Source: CAZRIE01 sp964600075
GTDB taxonomy: Bacteria > Bacteroidota > Bacteroidia > Flavobacteriales > Flavobacteriaceae
Assembly: GCA_964600075.1 (NCBI GenBank)
Contig: CAZRIE010000152.1
Coordinates: 1 to 8,209, forward strand
Direction: 5' to 3'
DNA length: 8,209 nucleotides
Shown: piece after piece, positions 6,250 through 8,209 of the stretch
How positions within the stretch are numbered: the stretch's first letter is position 1
Layout: each line of letters opens with the position of its first letter
The notes under the pieces: model-generated
Told to the model about the DNA's origin: nothing
The model's input: the letters and a program-made list of their open reading frames with translations, nothing else
Database searches by the model: none
Program-made: the position numbers and the translations under genes

Positions 6250-7494
6250 ATGAAGAATCTGGTCATATTAGGTGCGGGCACCTCAGGCACTATGATGGCA
6301 AATCATCTGGTTTCAAAACTTCCGAAAAAAGAATGGAGAATTACGATTATAGACCAATACAAAACCCATTACTATCAACCCGGATTTCTATTTCTTCCCT
6401 TTGATATTTATACGACCAAACAGGTAAAGAAAAAGGGTAAAAAATTTATTCCCAAGAACATAAATTATATCCTGGAGAAAATCGAGCTCATTGTTCCCGA
6501 AACGAAGATCGTAAAGCTGGAATCAGGAGAAGGTTTACCCTATGATATTTTAATCATCGCCACTGGAACAAAAATCGCTCCTGATGAAATTGAGGGCATG
6601 GATGGCCCGAACTGGTATAAGAACATCTTTGATTTTTATACATACGAAGGGGCCAAAGCCTTACGCAATAAACTTCGGGAATGGAAAGGAGGAAAATTAG
6701 TGGTACACATAACAGAAATGCCTATTAAATGTCCTGTAGCACCTTTGGAGTTTGCCTTCTTGGCCGATTCTTATTTTAAACATAAGGGCATGCGAGATAA
6801 AGTGGATATCACTTTTGTTACACCGCTTGGCGGAGCTTTTACAAAACCCAAAGCAACTAAGGCCCTCCATTACCTTTTAGATGAAAAGGGTATTAAGGAA
6901 GTGACCGATTTTGCTATCGAGCGAGTCGATTATGAAAATAATAAGATTATCGATTATGCCGATACCGAAGTGGAATATGATCTATTGGTTACTGTTCCAA
7001 CGAATATGGGCGATGCCCTTATCGAACGATCGGGTTTAGGAGACGACCTGAATTACATTCCGACGAACAAGGGTACACTTCAGACACTGGACCACGAAAA
7101 TATTTTTGCGATAGGTGATGCAACAAACCTACCTGCTTCAAAAGCAGGTTCGGTGGCACACTTTGAGGCAGAAATTTTGACCGAAAACATTCTTCGTTTT
7201 ATCAAAGGGGAAGAATTAAAAGAGGAGTTCGATGGCCATGCCAATTGCTTTATAGAGACAGGAAATGGTAAAGCGTTATTGATTGACTTTAATTATACCC
7301 ATGAACCTGTGGAGGGAACCTTTCCTTTTCCCGGTGTGGGGCCCTTGAATCTATTAAAAGAAAGTAGAACCAATCACATGGGGAAAATGGCATTTCGTTG
7401 GGTATATTGGAATATGTTAATCAAAGGAGTACACATTCCCTTTGTATCGGCTACCATGAGTACCAAAGGCAAACATTTTGAAGAAGTAGAATAA
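6250..7494 (+). CDS. sqr: sulfide:quinone oxidoreductase-like FAD flavoprotein
   Basis: This is a two-dinucleotide-fold flavoprotein of the sulfide:quinone oxidoreductase (SQR) group, expected to oxidise sulfide to sulfane sulfur or polysulfide and pass electrons to the quinone pool at the cytoplasmic face of the membrane. With the ATG at 6250 it has 414 residues. Seen in order are the FAD motif GAGTSG (8-13), ATGTK (104-108), MPIKCPVAP with Cys161, IFAIGDATNLPASKAGS (GDA at 289-291) and HANCFIETG with Cys333. An aromatic and basic C-terminal part (about 375-400, MAFRWVYWNMLIKG) suits monotopic membrane contact. Cys161 and Cys333 are the only cysteines and correspond in position to the redox-active pair of known SQRs; the third cysteine present in several SQR types is absent. 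A TTG at 6223 would add nine residues, but it lies at the predicted transcript start. The gene is followed after 20 bases by a TusE-like gene. A generic NAD(P)/FAD oxidoreductase role is the alternative. Confidence 0.85.
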   Translation: MKNLVILGAGTSGTMMANHLVSKLPKKEWRITIIDQYKTHYYQPGFLFLPFDIYTTKQVKKKGKKFIPKNINYILEKIELIVPETKIVKLESGEGLPYDILIIATGTKIAPDEIEGMDGPNWYKNIFDFYTYEGAKALRNKLREWKGGKLVVHITEMPIKCPVAPLEFAFLADSYFKHKGMRDKVDITFVTPLGGAFTKPKATKALHYLLDEKGIKEVTDFAIERVDYENNKIIDYADTEVEYDLLVTVPTNMGDALIERSGLGDDLNYIPTNKGTLQTLDHENIFAIGDATNLPASKAGSVAHFEAEILTENILRFIKGEELKEEFDGHANCFIETGNGKALLIDFNYTHEPVEGTFPFPGVGPLNLLKESRTNHMGKMAFRWVYWNMLIKGVHIPFVSATMSTKGKHFEEVE

Positions 7495-7514
7495 ATAACC
7501 TAAAATTTATAAAG

Positions 7515-7823
7515 ATGAAAAAGATTATAGCACAAACCGAAATTGAGGTAAACGAGGAAGGCTATTTGACCAACTTTTCGCAATGGACCGAAGAGATATG
7601 CGAGTGTATTGCCGATGAACAGGGAATTTCTATGACAGAAAAGCATTGGGAAGTCATAAAGTACATTCATGAAAAACATAATAATGATGAGCCGCTTTCC
7701 ATTAGGGGTATCAAAAAAAGTGGCGTTATAAACATTAAGGAATTTTACAGCCTTTTTCCCGGTGGCCCACTTAAAAAAGCTACAATGATCGCTGGTATTC
7801 CAAAGCCTAAAAGTTGTATCTAA
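7515..7823 (+). CDS. tusE: TusE/DsrC family sulfur-carrier protein
   Basis: This small cytoplasmic protein would carry sulfur as a persulfide or trisulfide on a C-terminal cysteine. The 102 residues show the family pattern: GYLTNFSQWTEEI near 17-29, a helix with HWEVIKYIHEKH (44-55), a short winged-helix part (SIRGIKKSG, 62-70), and FPGGPLKKATMIAGIPKPK leading to the penultimate Cys101. Thr90 occupies the place of the second DsrC cysteine, eleven residues before the last one, so this is the one-cysteine TusE/RspA-like type and not a dissimilatory sulfite reductase DsrC. Between the helix and FPGGP it lacks a stretch present in E. coli TusE as I recall it, making a compact variant. Two extra cysteines occur in EICECIAD (29 and 31). 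It starts 20 bases after the flavoprotein gene, presumably in the same transcript, so it is likely to serve sulfide-derived sulfur transfer rather than only tRNA thiolation. Confidence 0.88.
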   Translation: MKKIIAQTEIEVNEEGYLTNFSQWTEEICECIADEQGISMTEKHWEVIKYIHEKHNNDEPLSIRGIKKSGVINIKEFYSLFPGGPLKKATMIAGIPKPKSCI

Positions 7824-7928
7824 AAGGATGTTATCTATCCGTAACAACAAAATTGAAGTGGAGTTGTTCCTAGGTCTTACAACTATTTGATAATCATAGA
7901 GTAAACAAGACAATTTAAACCAAATATT

Positions 7929-8209
7929 ATGGGAAAGACCAAAGTACGTAAGATGATGTTCATACTTTCAAAGGCAACGATTGAAAACGTCTATGCTGCA
8001 TTTATTATGGCGAATGGTGCACGAATGGAAGGCATCGAATCAGAGATATTTTTTACTTTTTTTGGATTGGAAGCTATCCAGAAGAAAAAACTGGAGCATT
8101 TACGTGTGGCAACAGTGGGGAACCCTGCTATGCATATTCCCACGATGTTGGGAGGCTTTCCGGGAGTAGAAGCATTGGCTACAAAAATGATGAAAAATGA
8201 AATGGAAAA
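7929..8209 (+). CDS. DsrE2-like (DsrE/F family) protein, 3' end outside the window
   Basis: An open frame of 93 complete codons starts with ATG at 7929 and runs off the right edge without a stop. The product begins MGKTKVRKMMFILSKATIEN and continues with AFIMANGARMEGIESEIFF and a TFFGLEAI segment. It then has KLEHLRVATVGNPAMHIPTM and LGGFPGVEALATKMM. This pattern is characteristic of the DsrE2 (DrsE) branch of the DsrE/DsrF/DsrH sulfurtransferase families, which relay sulfane sulfur and often sit beside TusA, rhodanese or SQR genes. Family members are usually about 160 residues, so roughly the last third, including the expected C-terminal cysteines, is missing here. It follows the TusE-like gene after a 105-base gap in which I see neither a clear promoter nor a strong terminator, so co-transcription is likely. 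The start codon is chosen because it gives the usual N-terminal beta strand (MMFILSKAT). Confidence 0.88.
   Translation, partial: MGKTKVRKMMFILSKATIENVYAAFIMANGARMEGIESEIFFTFFGLEAIQKKKLEHLRVATVGNPAMHIPTMLGGFPGVEALATKMMKNEME

Noticed and set aside
7843..7868. Possible hairpin AACAAC / GTTGTT in the spacer before the DsrE2-like gene
   Set aside because: The stem is only six weak pairs around a 14-base loop and no T tract follows, so it is not supported as a terminator or attenuator.
7500..7913. Minus-strand open frame of 137 residues
   Set aside because: It is antisense across the TusE-like gene, which has clear family conservation on the plus strand.
7981..8169. Plus-strand open frame of 62 residues
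   Set aside because: It is an out-of-frame reading inside the DsrE2-like gene that begins at 7929.
1..8209. CRISPR array, tRNA, rRNA, insertion sequence or phage genes
   Set aside because: No regularly spaced repeats, tRNA-like cloverleaf, rRNA stretch, transposase or terminal repeats were found; coding content is ordinary chromosomal metabolism and transport.

Overview
The window looks like a chromosomal segment from a member of the Bacteroidota, most likely a marine-type flavobacterium. The evidence is the protein families (a lipoprotein efflux adaptor, a short outer-membrane beta-barrel remnant), A+T-rich spacers, start codons without a clear Shine-Dalgarno, and promoter elements of the Bacteroidota -7 type (TAnnTTTG). 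The genus cannot be fixed from the sequence alone.

Layout. On the minus strand (5-2493) a TolC-like outer-membrane channel gene is followed by a gene for a lipid-anchored RND/MFP adaptor. The inner-membrane pump gene is not in view and probably lies to the left of base 1. The 740-base divergent region (2494-3233) holds a decayed beta-barrel protein pseudogene (2599-2998) and two divergent promoters. On the plus strand come pyruvate,phosphate dikinase (ppdK, 3234-5966), a strong 20-bp hairpin terminator, a regulatory region, and then a sulfur gene set. That set is a sulfide:quinone oxidoreductase-like flavoprotein (6250-7494), a short TusE/DsrC-family sulfur carrier (7515-7823), and a DsrE2-type protein whose open frame runs off the right edge (7929-8209).

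The most interesting observation is regulatory. The three promoters (efflux operon, ppdK, sulfur genes) each carry a 14-bp inverted repeat of 5-N4-5 form placed exactly 22 bp upstream of a TAnnTTTG-like -7 element. ppdK and the sulfur operon carry a second 5-N4-5 site another 31-32 bp (centre to centre) upstream. The sites fall into two related types: GTRAC-N4-GTTAC (2543-2556, 3119-3132, 6142-6155) and RTGAC-N4-RTCAT (3150-3163, 6174-6187). The geometry matches activation by a Crp/Fnr-family dimer centred near -41.5, with tandem sites near -72. I infer that efflux, PEP/pyruvate interconversion and sulfide oxidation form one redox- or low-oxygen-responsive regulon. The regulator itself is not in the window.

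How the genes may work together (inference): the flavoprotein oxidises sulfide at the membrane and feeds the quinone pool. The TusE-like and DsrE2-like proteins would accept or relay the sulfane sulfur. PPDK adjusts PEP, pyruvate and pyrophosphate flux under the same conditions. The efflux system exports an unknown compound.
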